A stretch of 64,000 nucleotides of DNA from Pseudomonas sp. Teo4 (GTDB lineage Bacteria; Pseudomonadota; Gammaproteobacteria; Pseudomonadales; Pseudomonadaceae), in NCBI RefSeq assembly GCF_034387475.1, contig NZ_JAXCIL010000001.1, positions 2,666,001 to 2,730,000 of the forward strand, written 5' to 3'. Position 1 is the first letter of the stretch, and the number at the start of each line of letters is the position of its first letter. The notes beneath the pieces are model-generated. The model made no database searches and was not told where the DNA came from. It saw only the letters and a list, made by a program, of their open reading frames with translations. Of the stretch, positions 26,817-35,235 are shown piece by piece. Position numbers and translations under genes: made by a program.

Positions 26817-28595
26817 ATGAACCTTCTTCACCCCCGCGTCTACCTGAGCCTGGCGGCGCTGTCGCTGCTGTTGATCATTCCGTTCGCGGCAGGCTCCAAC
26901 TTCGTCTTTCACCTGTTCATCCTGATCTGCAGCTATGCGGCGCTGGCCAGCGCCTGGAACATCGTCGGCGGCTTTGCCGGCCAGTTGTCGCTGGGCCATG
27001 CCGTGTTCTATGGCACAGGCGCCTACGTCAGCACCCTGCTGTTGCTTCACCTCAACCTCAGCCCCTGGCTGGGCATGCTGATCGGCGCGGCAGCCAGCAC
27101 AGTGCTGGCCGTGCTCATCAGCTGGCCGTGCTTCCGCTTGCGCGGGCCGTTCTTCGCCCTGGCGACCATCGCCGTGCTCGAAGTCGTGCGCCTGTTGGTG
27201 ATCAACCAACATGACCTGACCGGCGGCGCCACCGGCCTTGCCGTGCCGCTGAAGCTCGGCGCCGAATGGATGCTGTTCCGCGCCCGCTGGCCGTACCTGT
27301 TGATCGCCTTCGGCTTCCTGGCAATCACCTTGCTGGTGTCGTGGAAGCTCAAGCATTCGCGCCTGGGCTACTACCTGATCGCGGTGCGCGAGCGCGAGGA
27401 CGCCGCCCAGGCCGTTGGCGTCAATGCGGTCAAGGTGAAGCTGATTGCGGTGGTGCTGTCGGCGGCCCTGACCAGCCTGGTCGGCAGCTTCCACGCCATG
27501 TACCTGACCTTCATCGAGCCAGGGGCGATGTTCTCGCTGGAGCTGTCGATCCAGATCGCCATGTTCGCTTTGATCGGTGGGCTTGGCACCTTGTCCGGCC
27601 CGCTGATCGGCACGGTCATCGTGCTGCCCCTGGCCGAGCTGGCGCGGGGTTGGTTGGGCGATGCCGGCAGCGGCGTGCACGGCCTGGTCTATGGCCTGGT
27701 GCTGGTGGCTTTCGTGCTGACCATTCCGCAAGGCCTGGTCGGACGCTTCGGGCCGCGTGTCAGCGCCTGGGTCGACCGGCTGCCCGGCGGCAAGCCCGCA
27801 GCGGCCAGCCCCACAGCACCGGCACCGGCAGACAAGCCATTGTCCAAAGTGGGCGAGCCGATTCTGGTCGCCGAGCATCTGCACAAGTATTTCGGCGGCC
27901 TGCACGCCACCAACGACGTGTCACTGACCTTGAACGAAGGCGAGATCGTCGGCGTGATCGGCCCCAACGGTGCGGGCAAGACGACCGTGTTCAACCAGCT
28001 GTCCGGGTTCATCCAGCCGTCATCCGGCAGCGTCAAGGTGCGCAGTGCCACGGGCCAGTGGATCAGCCCCGCCACCCCGGCGCAATTCGCCGTGGCCGGC
28101 ATTGGCCGCACCTTCCAGATCGTGCAGCCGTTCGCCGACCTCAGCGTGTGCGAAAACATCATGCTCGGTGCTTTCATGCACACCCGCGACCCGGCCGAAG
28201 CACGGCAGATCGCCACGCAGGTGGCCGCTCTCACCGACCTTGGACCACTGCTCGACACCCGCGCCCGCAACCTCACGGTCGGTGGCATGAAGCGCCTGGA
28301 AATGGCCCGCGCACTGGCCACCCGGCCACGTGTGTTGCTGCTGGACGAAGTCATGGCCGGGCTCAACCCCACCGACGTGGCCAAGGCCATCGAAATCATC
28401 CGCCGCGTGCGCGACACCGGGGTCAGCGTGCTGATGATCGAACACATCATGCAGGCGACCATGACCCTGTCCGACCGCATCGTGGTGATCAGCACCGGCT
28501 CGGTGCTGATGGATGGCGACCCACAGGCGGTGGTCAGCAACCCGCAGGTCATCGAAGCTTACCTGGGCAAGGAGTACGACCATGCTGCAGCTTGA
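26817..28595 (+). CDS. LivM-LivG fusion: ABC permease and ATPase in one chain
   Basis: 592 residues from ATG 26817 (TAGGAG upstream). Residues 1-325 are a LivM-type permease (NIVGGFAGQLSLGHAVFYGTGAY, IGGLGTLSGPLIG). After a Pro/Ala-rich linker (about 325-345) comes a LivG-type ATPase: Walker A GPNGAGKTT, signature LTVGGMKRLEMARAL and Walker B LLLDEVMAGLNP. The start of the next gene lies inside its last codons (14-bp overlap). Such fusions occur in some Liv-type systems, fixing the ATPase-permease pairing. Confidence 0.92.
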   Translation: MNLLHPRVYLSLAALSLLLIIPFAAGSNFVFHLFILICSYAALASAWNIVGGFAGQLSLGHAVFYGTGAYVSTLLLLHLNLSPWLGMLIGAAASTVLAVLISWPCFRLRGPFFALATIAVLEVVRLLVINQHDLTGGATGLAVPLKLGAEWMLFRARWPYLLIAFGFLAITLLVSWKLKHSRLGYYLIAVREREDAAQAVGVNAVKVKLIAVVLSAALTSLVGSFHAMYLTFIEPGAMFSLELSIQIAMFALIGGLGTLSGPLIGTVIVLPLAELARGWLGDAGSGVHGLVYGLVLVAFVLTIPQGLVGRFGPRVSAWVDRLPGGKPAAASPTAPAPADKPLSKVGEPILVAEHLHKYFGGLHATNDVSLTLNEGEIVGVIGPNGAGKTTVFNQLSGFIQPSSGSVKVRSATGQWISPATPAQFAVAGIGRTFQIVQPFADLSVCENIMLGAFMHTRDPAEARQIATQVAALTDLGPLLDTRARNLTVGGMKRLEMARALATRPRVLLLDEVMAGLNPTDVAKAIEIIRRVRDTGVSVLMIEHIMQATMTLSDRIVVISTGSVLMDGDPQAVVSNPQVIEAYLGKEYDHAAA

Positions 28596-29286
28596 CAACA
28601 TCCATGCAGGCTACGGCAACACCGAAGTGCTGCGCGGCGTATCGCTTGAGGTCAAGGCCGGCGAGGTGGTGACCCTGGTGGGTGCCAACGGCGCTGGCAA
28701 GACCACCACCCTGCGCAGTCTGTGCGGCCTGATCAAGCCCAGCCAGGGCAGCATCAGCTTCGATGGGCGGCGCCTGGACGGCAGCCGGCCGGACGAAATC
28801 GTCGATGCTGGCATCACCCTGGTACCCGAAGGCCGCCAACTGTTCCCGTTCATCAGCGTGCGCGACAACCTGCTGATGGGCGCCTACAAAAAGGCCGCAC
28901 GAGCGGCCGTGAAACAACGCCTGGAGCAGGTACTTGAGCTGTTCCCGCGGGTGCGCGAACGGTTGGAGCAACATGCCGGCTCGCTGTCGGGCGGGGAGCA
29001 ACAGATGGTGGCGATTGCCCGTGGGCTGATGGCCGACCCCAAGTTGCTGATCTTCGACGAACCATCGCTGGGGTTGTCGCCCCTGTTGGTGTCGCAGGTG
29101 TTCGGGATCATCGACAAGATCCTGGCCCTGGGCACCACGGTACTGATCGTCGAGCAGAACATCGTCCACACCCTGCGCGTCGCGCACCGCGGCTACGTGC
29201 TGGAGAACGGCGCCATAACCCTCACCGGCAGTGGCCAGGAACTGTTGGACAACCCGCATGTGAAGCGGGCTTACCTCGGCCTGTAA
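28582..29286 (+). CDS. Liv-type ABC ATPase (LivF-like)
   Basis: 234 residues from ATG 28582, overlapping the fusion gene. Walker A GANGAGKTT, signature LSGGEQQMVAIARGL and Walker B LLIFDEPSLGLSP, with the AxHGYVLENG C-terminal piece of LivF. Completes a transporter made of binding protein, LivH, LivMG and LivF. Confidence 0.93.
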   Translation: MLQLDNIHAGYGNTEVLRGVSLEVKAGEVVTLVGANGAGKTTTLRSLCGLIKPSQGSISFDGRRLDGSRPDEIVDAGITLVPEGRQLFPFISVRDNLLMGAYKKAARAAVKQRLEQVLELFPRVRERLEQHAGSLSGGEQQMVAIARGLMADPKLLIFDEPSLGLSPLLVSQVFGIIDKILALGTTVLIVEQNIVHTLRVAHRGYVLENGAITLTGSGQELLDNPHVKRAYLGL

Positions 29287-29301
29287 GGAGCGTTTAATAC
29301 C

Positions 29302-30297
29302 ATGGCCAACACCATGCATCTGATTGACCACCGCCCGGGCGGCAGCGCCGACTGCCTGCGACTGACCCAGGCCGCCATCCCCACGCCAGCCGACGATGAA
29401 GTACTGATCAAGGTGGCGTACGCCGGCGTCAACCGCCCGGACGTGTTGCAACGCTCAGGCAATTACCCACCGCCAGCGGGGGCATCGCCCTTCCTTGGGC
29501 TAGAGGTGTCCGGCGAGGTGGTTGCCGTGGGCAGCGCCGTTCGCGACCTCAAGCCGGGCAGCCAGGTCTGCGCGCTCACACCCGGCGGCGGCTACGCAGA
29601 ATTCTGCTGCGTACCCGCCGCGCACTGCCTGCCCGTGCCGCACGGCCTGTCGCTGCTACAGGCTGCCGCCCTGCCGGAAAACTACTTCACCGTGTGGACC
29701 AACCTGTTCGAGCGCGGCCGCCTGACCCGCGGTGAAACCCTGCTGGTCCACGGCGGCTCCAGCGGCATCGGCCTGACTGCGATCCAGCTCGCCAGCCAGT
29801 TCGGCGCCACGGTAATGGCCACCGCCGGCAACGCCGAAAAGCTCGACGCCTGCCGCCAGGCCGGCGCCAGCCTGGCGATCAACTACCGCGAAGAGGACTT
29901 CGTCGAAGTGCTCAAGGCACACACCGACGGGCGTGGCGTTGACCTGATCCTCGACATGGTCGGCGGCAGCTACATGCAACGCAACATCGACGCGCTCGCC
30001 CTTGAAGGCCGGCTGGTGCAGATCGCCTTCCTCGAGGGCAGCCAGGCCGAACTGAACGTGATGCCGATCATGCTCAAACGCCTGACCTTCACCGGCTCCA
30101 CCCTGCGCGCCCGGCCCAAGGCAGAAAAGGCGGCCATCGCAGCCGCGCTGCAGCAGCACGTCTGGCCGCTGCTGAGCGCCGGGGCCTGCCTGCCGGTGAT
30201 CCATGCCACCTTCCCTTTGGCGCAAGCCGCCCAAGCCCACGCACTGATGGAAAGCAGCCGTCATATCGGCAAGATAATGTTGGAGATCAACCCATGA
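29302..30297 (+). CDS. NADPH:quinone-oxidoreductase-like MDR protein
   Basis: 331 residues. Zinc-free medium-chain dehydrogenase/reductase: VNRPDVLQRSGNYP in the catalytic domain, Rossmann loop VHGGSSGIGLTAIQLASQFGA, and NYREEDF typical of the QOR/PIG3 branch. Probably reduces quinones or enones with NADPH. It is 15 bp after livF and overlaps the SDR by 4 bp, so it belongs to the LacI-controlled operon. Confidence 0.88.
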   Translation: MANTMHLIDHRPGGSADCLRLTQAAIPTPADDEVLIKVAYAGVNRPDVLQRSGNYPPPAGASPFLGLEVSGEVVAVGSAVRDLKPGSQVCALTPGGGYAEFCCVPAAHCLPVPHGLSLLQAAALPENYFTVWTNLFERGRLTRGETLLVHGGSSGIGLTAIQLASQFGATVMATAGNAEKLDACRQAGASLAINYREEDFVEVLKAHTDGRGVDLILDMVGGSYMQRNIDALALEGRLVQIAFLEGSQAELNVMPIMLKRLTFTGSTLRARPKAEKAAIAAALQQHVWPLLSAGACLPVIHATFPLAQAAQAHALMESSRHIGKIMLEINP

Positions 30298-31064
30298 TTG
30301 AAGGTCGTCACAACGGCAGGAACGTTCTGGTTTCAGGGGCTGCCAGCGGCATCGGCGCGGCGATCGCACTGCGCTACTGCGAAGAGGGGGCGACGGTTGC
30401 GCTACTCGACCTCAACCCGCAGGCGCTGCACGAACAAGGCGAGGCCCTGCGCGCCAAGGGCTACAAAGTGGCCTGGCAGGCGGCGGACGTCGGCGACTTC
30501 AGCCAGTGCCAGCAAGCCTGCTCGCGGCTGGCCGATGAGCTTGGCACCATCGACACGCTGATCAACAACGCCGGCATCTCCCCCAAGCATGACGGCCAGC
30601 CGGCGCCGATCTGGCAGATGAGTGCCGAAGAATGGCAACGGGTGGTGGCAGTCAACCTCAACGGCGCCTTCAACCTCACCCGCTTGCTTTCGCCATCGAT
30701 GGTCGAGCAACGCTTTGGGCGTATCATCAGCATGTCGTCGGTGGCCGGCAGCGCCTACCTGCCCCTGGTCGCCGCCCATTACAGCGCCACCAAGGCTGCG
30801 ATCATCGGCTTCACGCGACACCTGGCCGGCGAACTAGGCGAATATGGCATCACCGCCAACGCACTGGCGCCGGGGCGCATCGAGACCCCACTGCTGAAAA
30901 CCGTGGCGTCGGCAGCCAACGAGGCGGTCATCGCGCAGACCCCCTTGCTCAGGTTGGGGCAGCCTTGGGAGGTGGCAGATGCCGCGTGCTATTTGAGTTC
31001 TCCGGAAAGTGCGTTCATCACCGGCCAGGTGCTGGATGTGGCAGGTGGATGGTTGATGCGCTGA
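30294..31064 (+). CDS. Short-chain dehydrogenase/reductase (FabG-like)
   Basis: 256 residues, ATGA overlap with the preceding gene. Classical SDR: cofactor loop VSGAASGIGAAIA, NNAG, active-site Ser in SMSSVAG and YSATK (Tyr-x3-Lys), PGRIETPL. An acidic residue after strand 2 (LLDLNPQ) favours NAD+ over NADP+. It would oxidise a secondary alcohol imported by the transporter or made by the other enzymes. A hairpin follows at 31075. Confidence 0.9.
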   Translation: MIEGRHNGRNVLVSGAASGIGAAIALRYCEEGATVALLDLNPQALHEQGEALRAKGYKVAWQAADVGDFSQCQQACSRLADELGTIDTLINNAGISPKHDGQPAPIWQMSAEEWQRVVAVNLNGAFNLTRLLSPSMVEQRFGRIISMSSVAGSAYLPLVAAHYSATKAAIIGFTRHLAGELGEYGITANALAPGRIETPLLKTVASAANEAVIAQTPLLRLGQPWEVADAACYLSSPESAFITGQVLDVAGGWLMR

Positions 31065-31074
31065 TCCCGCCATG

Positions 31075-31110
31075 CACGGGCCAGGCTGGCAGCTCTGCCG
31101 CCGGCCCGTG
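31075..31110 (+). terminator. Hairpin after the SDR gene, possible terminator
   Basis: CACGGGCC (31075-31082) pairs with GGCCCGTG (31103-31110) over a 20-base loop that is itself partly paired. No U-run follows, so termination is uncertain. Confidence 0.4.
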
Positions 31111-31249
31111 GTTCCCATCGCTGAGGCGAGCATCAGCCTATTGCCGAGAGAAGCGGCCACGAGTAGGTTTCGACACCCAAGCGCGGCGATCATCACAGCA
31201 AACGTAAAGGCAGCACCAAGATCTCCAACCGTCAGCGGGAAACCTGAAC

Positions 31250-31888
31250 ATGCAGACCCTCCTCAACGCAGACCTTCAGGCGATAGCCCTGATGCATGCA
31301 GATGAACAACCCTGGATCAAGAGCCCGCAAGCAGGCGTGGAGCGATGCCAGTTGTTTCGCGTGGGTGCAGAACAGGCCAGGGCTACCTCCCTGGTCCGCT
31401 ACAGCGCAGGAAGTGCATTCACCCCGCATGTGCATTCAGGGGGCGAAGAGTTTCTGGTGCTGTCCGGGGTTTTCGAGGATGAATGGGGAAGCTACCCGGC
31501 CGGCAGCTATGTCAGAAACCCGCCTGGCAGCCAACACACTCCAGGCTCACCTGCTGGCTGCATCATCTTCGTCAAGCTACGCCAGTTCCACCCCGAGGAT
31601 GATCAACGTGTAGTCGCACAGCTGCCAGCGCAAGGCAGCACGCTGCTTTTCAAAAACGCTCACGAGCATGTCCATCTACATGACATATCGCCAGCGATGG
31701 CTCTGGATCTGCACAACGACCAAGGGCTGGAGCTGTTCGTCCTCGACGGCACTCTGCGCGGCGACGATTTCGAGCTACGCCCATGGAGCTGGATGCGGCT
31801 GCCACCCGCTACGCCACTGCATGTTGTTGCAGGGGAAGCAGGGGCGAAAGTCTGGGTGAAGGCCGCACCGCTGGACCTGGGTTTCTGA
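31250..31888 (+). CDS. Two-domain cupin protein (ChrR-like cupin)
   Basis: 212 residues. The first cupin motif is SAGSAFTPHVHSGGEEFLVLSG (metal-binding His-x-His and Glu) around 55-76; the second half, WMRLPPATPLHVVAG, is a degenerate cupin. The pattern matches ChrR-type anti-sigma C-terminal cupins without the N-terminal zinc anti-sigma domain. No sigma factor gene is adjacent, so it may be a stand-alone metalloenzyme or sensor. Expressed from its own promoter region, tail-to-tail with the aminotransferase. Confidence 0.8.
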   Translation: MQTLLNADLQAIALMHADEQPWIKSPQAGVERCQLFRVGAEQARATSLVRYSAGSAFTPHVHSGGEEFLVLSGVFEDEWGSYPAGSYVRNPPGSQHTPGSPAGCIIFVKLRQFHPEDDQRVVAQLPAQGSTLLFKNAHEHVHLHDISPAMALDLHNDQGLELFVLDGTLRGDDFELRPWSWMRLPPATPLHVVAGEAGAKVWVKAAPLDLGF

Positions 31889-31967
31889 GGGTTGGCAACT
31901 GGATCAGACTGGATTCGACTGCCTGTCGCGCAGCATTTTCTCTATTGAGCGGGGCGACAAGGTGCGA

Positions 31968-33176
31968 CTACCTTGCGTCCTCGCAAAAGCGGTGAATGGC
32001 CTGGCAAGCCGCACGCAGCGACTCGTCATCCAGAGCATAGGCAATGCGCAGGTAGCCTGGAAGACCGAAAGCGCTGCCCTGTACGACCGCGACGTTGGCT
32101 TCCTCTAGCAACGCCAAAGCCACCGCCTCATCATTGAGCAACTCACGACCACGTGGAGAGCGCTTGCCAATCAGGCCAGAACAGTCGGCAAAAGCGTAAA
32201 AGGCACCACCTGGGACTACGCAACTGATACCCGGCACCTCGTTGAGCAACTCGACCATGAAATCGCGGCGCCGCTGGAATACTTCGCGGCTGTGGGCGAT
32301 GAAGTCTTTCGGTCCGTCCAGAGCAGCGATTGCAGCGTGCTGCGAGATGGAACAGGCGCCTGAGGTCTGTTGCCCCTGCAGCTTCTCCATCGCGTCGAGC
32401 AGCCAGCGAGGACCTGTGGCGAACCCGATTCGCCAGCCCGTCATGGCATAGGCCTTGGACACGCCGTTCATGGTCAAGGTCCGTGCAGCCAGCCGTGGTT
32501 CAACCTGGGCGAGCGTAAGGAAATCACGACCGTCGAAGATCAGGTGCTCATAGATATCGTCCGCCAGAATCAGCACCTGTGGGTGGGCAAGCAACACCTC
32601 GGCCAAAGCTTGTAGCTCGTTGCGCTCGTACACCGCGCCCGTGGGGTTGGAAGGCGAATTGAGGATCAGCCAGCGAGTCTTCGGCCCGATGACCTCAGCC
32701 AGCGCGTTCGGGGTCAACTTGAAGTTCGACTCGGCGCCACAAGCGACAATCCGTGACTCGCCACCACACAGCTCAACCATTTCTGGATAGCTGACCCAGT
32801 ACGGGGCGGGGATCACAACCTCGTCGCCTTCGTTCAGGGTCGCGGCCAGGGCATTGAAGATGACCTGCTTGCCGCCGCTGCACACCAGCGTGTCCTGCCA
32901 GCTGACGTCGAGACCGTTCTCGCGCTGGTATTTGCGTGCGATGGCTTCACGCAGCGCGCGAAGGCCGGCCACCTGGGTGTAACGGGTGTGACCATTGTTG
33001 ATCGCACTGATGGCTGCGGCACGGATGTGCTCAGGCGTGTCGAAGTCCGGCTCACCCGCACAGAGCGAAATGATCTTCGCGCCTTCTGCGCGGCGCGCAG
33101 CAACACGGTCGATGATCTTGTAGGTCGCCGAAGGTTTGGCAGCTTCCAGGCGACGGTTCAGCGTTTCAAGGCTCAC
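31968..33176 (-). CDS. Class I/II aminotransferase (aspartate-aminotransferase-like)
   Basis: 402 residues from a GTG at 33176, preferred over GTG 33182 because GGAGG lies seven bases upstream and the codon overlaps the previous stop (GTGA). PLP lysine in NGVSKAYAMTGWRIGFATG; phosphate and substrate motifs GEPDFDTP and LNSPSNPTGAVY are intact. It ends an operon of three RraA-family aldolases, so it probably interconverts an amino acid with the 2-oxo acid the aldolases cleave or form, for example a 4-hydroxy-4-substituted glutamate (inference). Confidence 0.9.
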   Translation of the reverse strand: MSLETLNRRLEAAKPSATYKIIDRVAARRAEGAKIISLCAGEPDFDTPEHIRAAAISAINNGHTRYTQVAGLRALREAIARKYQRENGLDVSWQDTLVCSGGKQVIFNALAATLNEGDEVVIPAPYWVSYPEMVELCGGESRIVACGAESNFKLTPNALAEVIGPKTRWLILNSPSNPTGAVYERNELQALAEVLLAHPQVLILADDIYEHLIFDGRDFLTLAQVEPRLAARTLTMNGVSKAYAMTGWRIGFATGPRWLLDAMEKLQGQQTSGACSISQHAAIAALDGPKDFIAHSREVFQRRRDFMVELLNEVPGISCVVPGGAFYAFADCSGLIGKRSPRGRELLNDEAVALALLEEANVAVVQGSAFGLPGYLRIAYALDDESLRAACQAIHRFCEDAR

Positions 33177-33802
33177 GCGCACTCCTCCGGGTAAGAAAGG
33201 CCCATCAGTTCCAGGGTGCTTTTGCCTTCGCGCAGCTTGCCCATGAACACGGCTTCTTTGTCGGCGCGCTTCTGCCCCTCACGCAGCGTATGTTCAGCCG
33301 CGTCGGCCGGGATGATGATCACACCATCCTCATCCGCGACGACCAGGTCGCCAGCGCTGACCTGGGCGCCGCTAAAGTCGAACGGCTTGCCTACCGAAGG
33401 CGTGGTCGCCTTGACGGTCCCTTTGACGCAGATGCCCCGCGCAAACACCGGGAAGCCATGCGCTTCAAGCGCGGCGATGTCGCGCACGCCGCCATTGATC
33501 ACAAGGCCAACGATGCCCGCGGTTTCAGCGGCCACGGTAAGCACTTCCCCCCAGTAACCGGCGACGAAATCGGCGGTATCACAAACCAGGACGCTACCAC
33601 GCGGTGCTTTGGCCACGGCCAGATGCAAGCCCAGGTTGTCACCTGGCGAGCACTGCAACGGGTAAGCTGGCGCGGCGATGAATGCACCTTTCCAGACAGC
33701 ACGAATCTCACGGTCGACCGCGCAAGGCAGGCCGGATGCCTCATATAGGGTGGAGGTGCCGAGGACCTTTGCAATGTTCTGATAGTCGTGAGGAAGGCTC
33801 AT
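33173..33802 (-). CDS. RraA-family aldolase, third of three tandem paralogues (HMG/CHA-aldolase type)
   Basis: 209 residues. Metal-site signature GGVRD (GLVINGGVRDIAAL) plus GDLVVADEDGV, as in 4-hydroxy-4-methyl-2-oxoglutarate / 4-carboxy-4-hydroxy-2-oxoadipate aldolases. This copy most resembles LigK/ProA. It also keeps the C-terminal helix seen in active aldolases. ATGA overlap with the second copy and GTGA overlap with the aminotransferase show tight translational coupling. RraA itself, the RNase E inhibitor, lacks the surrounding catabolic context. Confidence 0.88.
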   Translation of the reverse strand: MSLPHDYQNIAKVLGTSTLYEASGLPCAVDREIRAVWKGAFIAAPAYPLQCSPGDNLGLHLAVAKAPRGSVLVCDTADFVAGYWGEVLTVAAETAGIVGLVINGGVRDIAALEAHGFPVFARGICVKGTVKATTPSVGKPFDFSGAQVSAGDLVVADEDGVIIIPADAAEHTLREGQKRADKEAVFMGKLREGKSTLELMGLSYPEECA

Positions 33803-34464
33803 GGTCGTTTGCTCTGCAGGGAGTGGTAACCGAGGGCGGCACGGGCTTCTTTGAGGCTCTTGCCAGTGGTGATTTGTTCGCGGATCTGCGCTTCAACGTG
33901 TTCGATGCGTCGCGCGGTTTCTGCCACATCCCGAGCACGGTCGCGCGGCACGATGACCACGCCATTGGCATCAGCGACGACGATGTCGCGAGCACAAACC
34001 CGGGCATGGCCAACCGACACCGGCTGATTGACGGCCACGACTTCCACGCGGTCCTTGCCGGTACGCATGAAGCGGCCTTTGCTGAACAGCGGGTAGCCTT
34101 CGCCCAGCGCCTTGTTCACATCACGGCAGACACCGTCAATGACCGTGCCAGCGATGCCACGCGCCAAGGCATACTGGGTCATGATGTCGCCCCACACTGT
34201 GCAATCGGTGCGGCCTTCGTTGGCGATAACCACAACGTCGCCGGGTGCAACGTCATCAATGAAGTCGCCGACAGTGCCAGGCGGGGTGCTGGCGCTGACG
34301 TACTGCACAGTGAAGGCCGGGCCGACCACGACCTGGCCGTAGTTGGCCAGTGGGACAATACCGAACGCTTGGCCTGGCAGGCCGAGTTTGTCCATCGCGT
34401 CGGATACACCGGGGGTATCCAGGCCTTCAAACAAGGCGACAAGGTCTTTATCGAAAAGGCTCAT
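33799..34464 (-). CDS. RraA-family aldolase, second tandem paralogue
   Basis: 221 residues from ATG 34464. It has DGVCRD (VIDGVCRDVNKAL) and CARDIVVADANGVVIVP, so the Arg-Asp metal-ligand pair is intact. N-terminus LDTPGVSDAMDKLG is typical. Clearly diverged from its two neighbours, so the triplication is old or the copies were recruited separately rather than duplicated recently. Confidence 0.87.
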   Translation of the reverse strand: MSLFDKDLVALFEGLDTPGVSDAMDKLGLPGQAFGIVPLANYGQVVVGPAFTVQYVSASTPPGTVGDFIDDVAPGDVVVIANEGRTDCTVWGDIMTQYALARGIAGTVIDGVCRDVNKALGEGYPLFSKGRFMRTGKDRVEVVAVNQPVSVGHARVCARDIVVADANGVVIVPRDRARDVAETARRIEHVEAQIREQITTGKSLKEARAALGYHSLQSKRP

Positions 34465-34465
34465 G

Positions 34466-35128
34466 TCAGTGCTCCACCTTGATGGCTTCGAATTGGCTGT
34501 CGTGCATGACCTCTTCGACCGAACGACCGGCGCGGACGGCGTCAACCATGCCGGCTTGACGGCGGTCGATGCGCTCGGCCAGGTCCAGCACCTGCTCGAT
34601 GGCTTGGGCCTGAACGAAAACGGTGCCGCATTCGTCGGCGATTACGTAGTCGCCCTCTTCCACCTCCACGCCAGCCATGCTCACTCTGACGGCGGCATCG
34701 ACCTGGATGAGCCGGTTGCGCGCACTGATCATGGTCACGCCGCGGCCATAGACCGGATAACCGATATCGGCACTGCCGCGGATGTCGCGACTGAATCCGT
34801 CGATGATCGAACCACGAATGCCTTTGCGTCGAGCCGCATTGGCCAGGATGTCGCCCCAGCTGGAGATTCCATCGACGCCACCGGCGATCACCAGCACGCG
34901 ATCATCGGTGCCGATCTTTTCCACCACCGGGGTAATCAGGTGAACGGTGGGCGCCATGTCCTGCTTGGGGGCCAACTGCACGGTGCTGGCTCGACCGACA
35001 ATTTTTGGGCAGTTCCAGAGCGGCATGAGGCCATTGGTGGCGCCTGGGAGTTGGAGGAAGTCCAGCGCGTCCGACACCGTATTGGTGTCGAGCGCGGCCA
35101 GGCGCTCAAGCGGGGCTTTCAAGCTCAT
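34466..35128 (-). CDS. RraA-family aldolase, first tandem paralogue
   Basis: 220 residues from ATG 35128. It has DGFSRD (IIDGFSRDIRGSADIG) and GDYVIADECGTVF, with the N-terminal TVSDALDFLQLPG of the family. It heads the aminotransferase operon, with one base before the second copy. An 18-bp operator-like site upstream (35177-35194) recurs in front of the hydrolase gene at 36226. Confidence 0.87.
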   Translation of the reverse strand: MSLKAPLERLAALDTNTVSDALDFLQLPGATNGLMPLWNCPKIVGRASTVQLAPKQDMAPTVHLITPVVEKIGTDDRVLVIAGGVDGISSWGDILANAARRKGIRGSIIDGFSRDIRGSADIGYPVYGRGVTMISARNRLIQVDAAVRVSMAGVEVEEGDYVIADECGTVFVQAQAIEQVLDLAERIDRRQAGMVDAVRAGRSVEEVMHDSQFEAIKVEH

Positions 35129-35176
35129 CGGTTGCAGACCTCTTGTAGGTGAGGCTTGAGTATCTGCGCCGAGGTT

Positions 35177-35194
35177 TGATACGTATATTACGAA
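35177..35194. promoter_or_regulatory. LysR-type operator candidate, RraA operon side
   Basis: Read on the minus strand: TTCGTAATATACGTATCA, containing CGTA-N3-TACG symmetry and a T-N11-A spacing. It matches the site at 36163-36180 at 14 of 18 positions. It lies between the RraA operon and the LysR gene start. Confidence 0.6.
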
Positions 35195-35235
35195 GAAGCT
35201 AAGCTTGTCATATCCCAAACCTATGGAAGAGCGCC

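Noticed and set aside
24650..29286. Branched-chain amino acid (Liv) transporter as the function of the ABC genes
   Set aside because: The family match is real, but LacI control and the oxidoreductase context make leucine/valine uptake unlikely; substrate left open.
33173..35128. RNase E inhibitor RraA as the role of the three paralogues
   Set aside because: The catalytic GxxRD motif is intact in each and they are coupled to an aminotransferase, which favours aldolase function.
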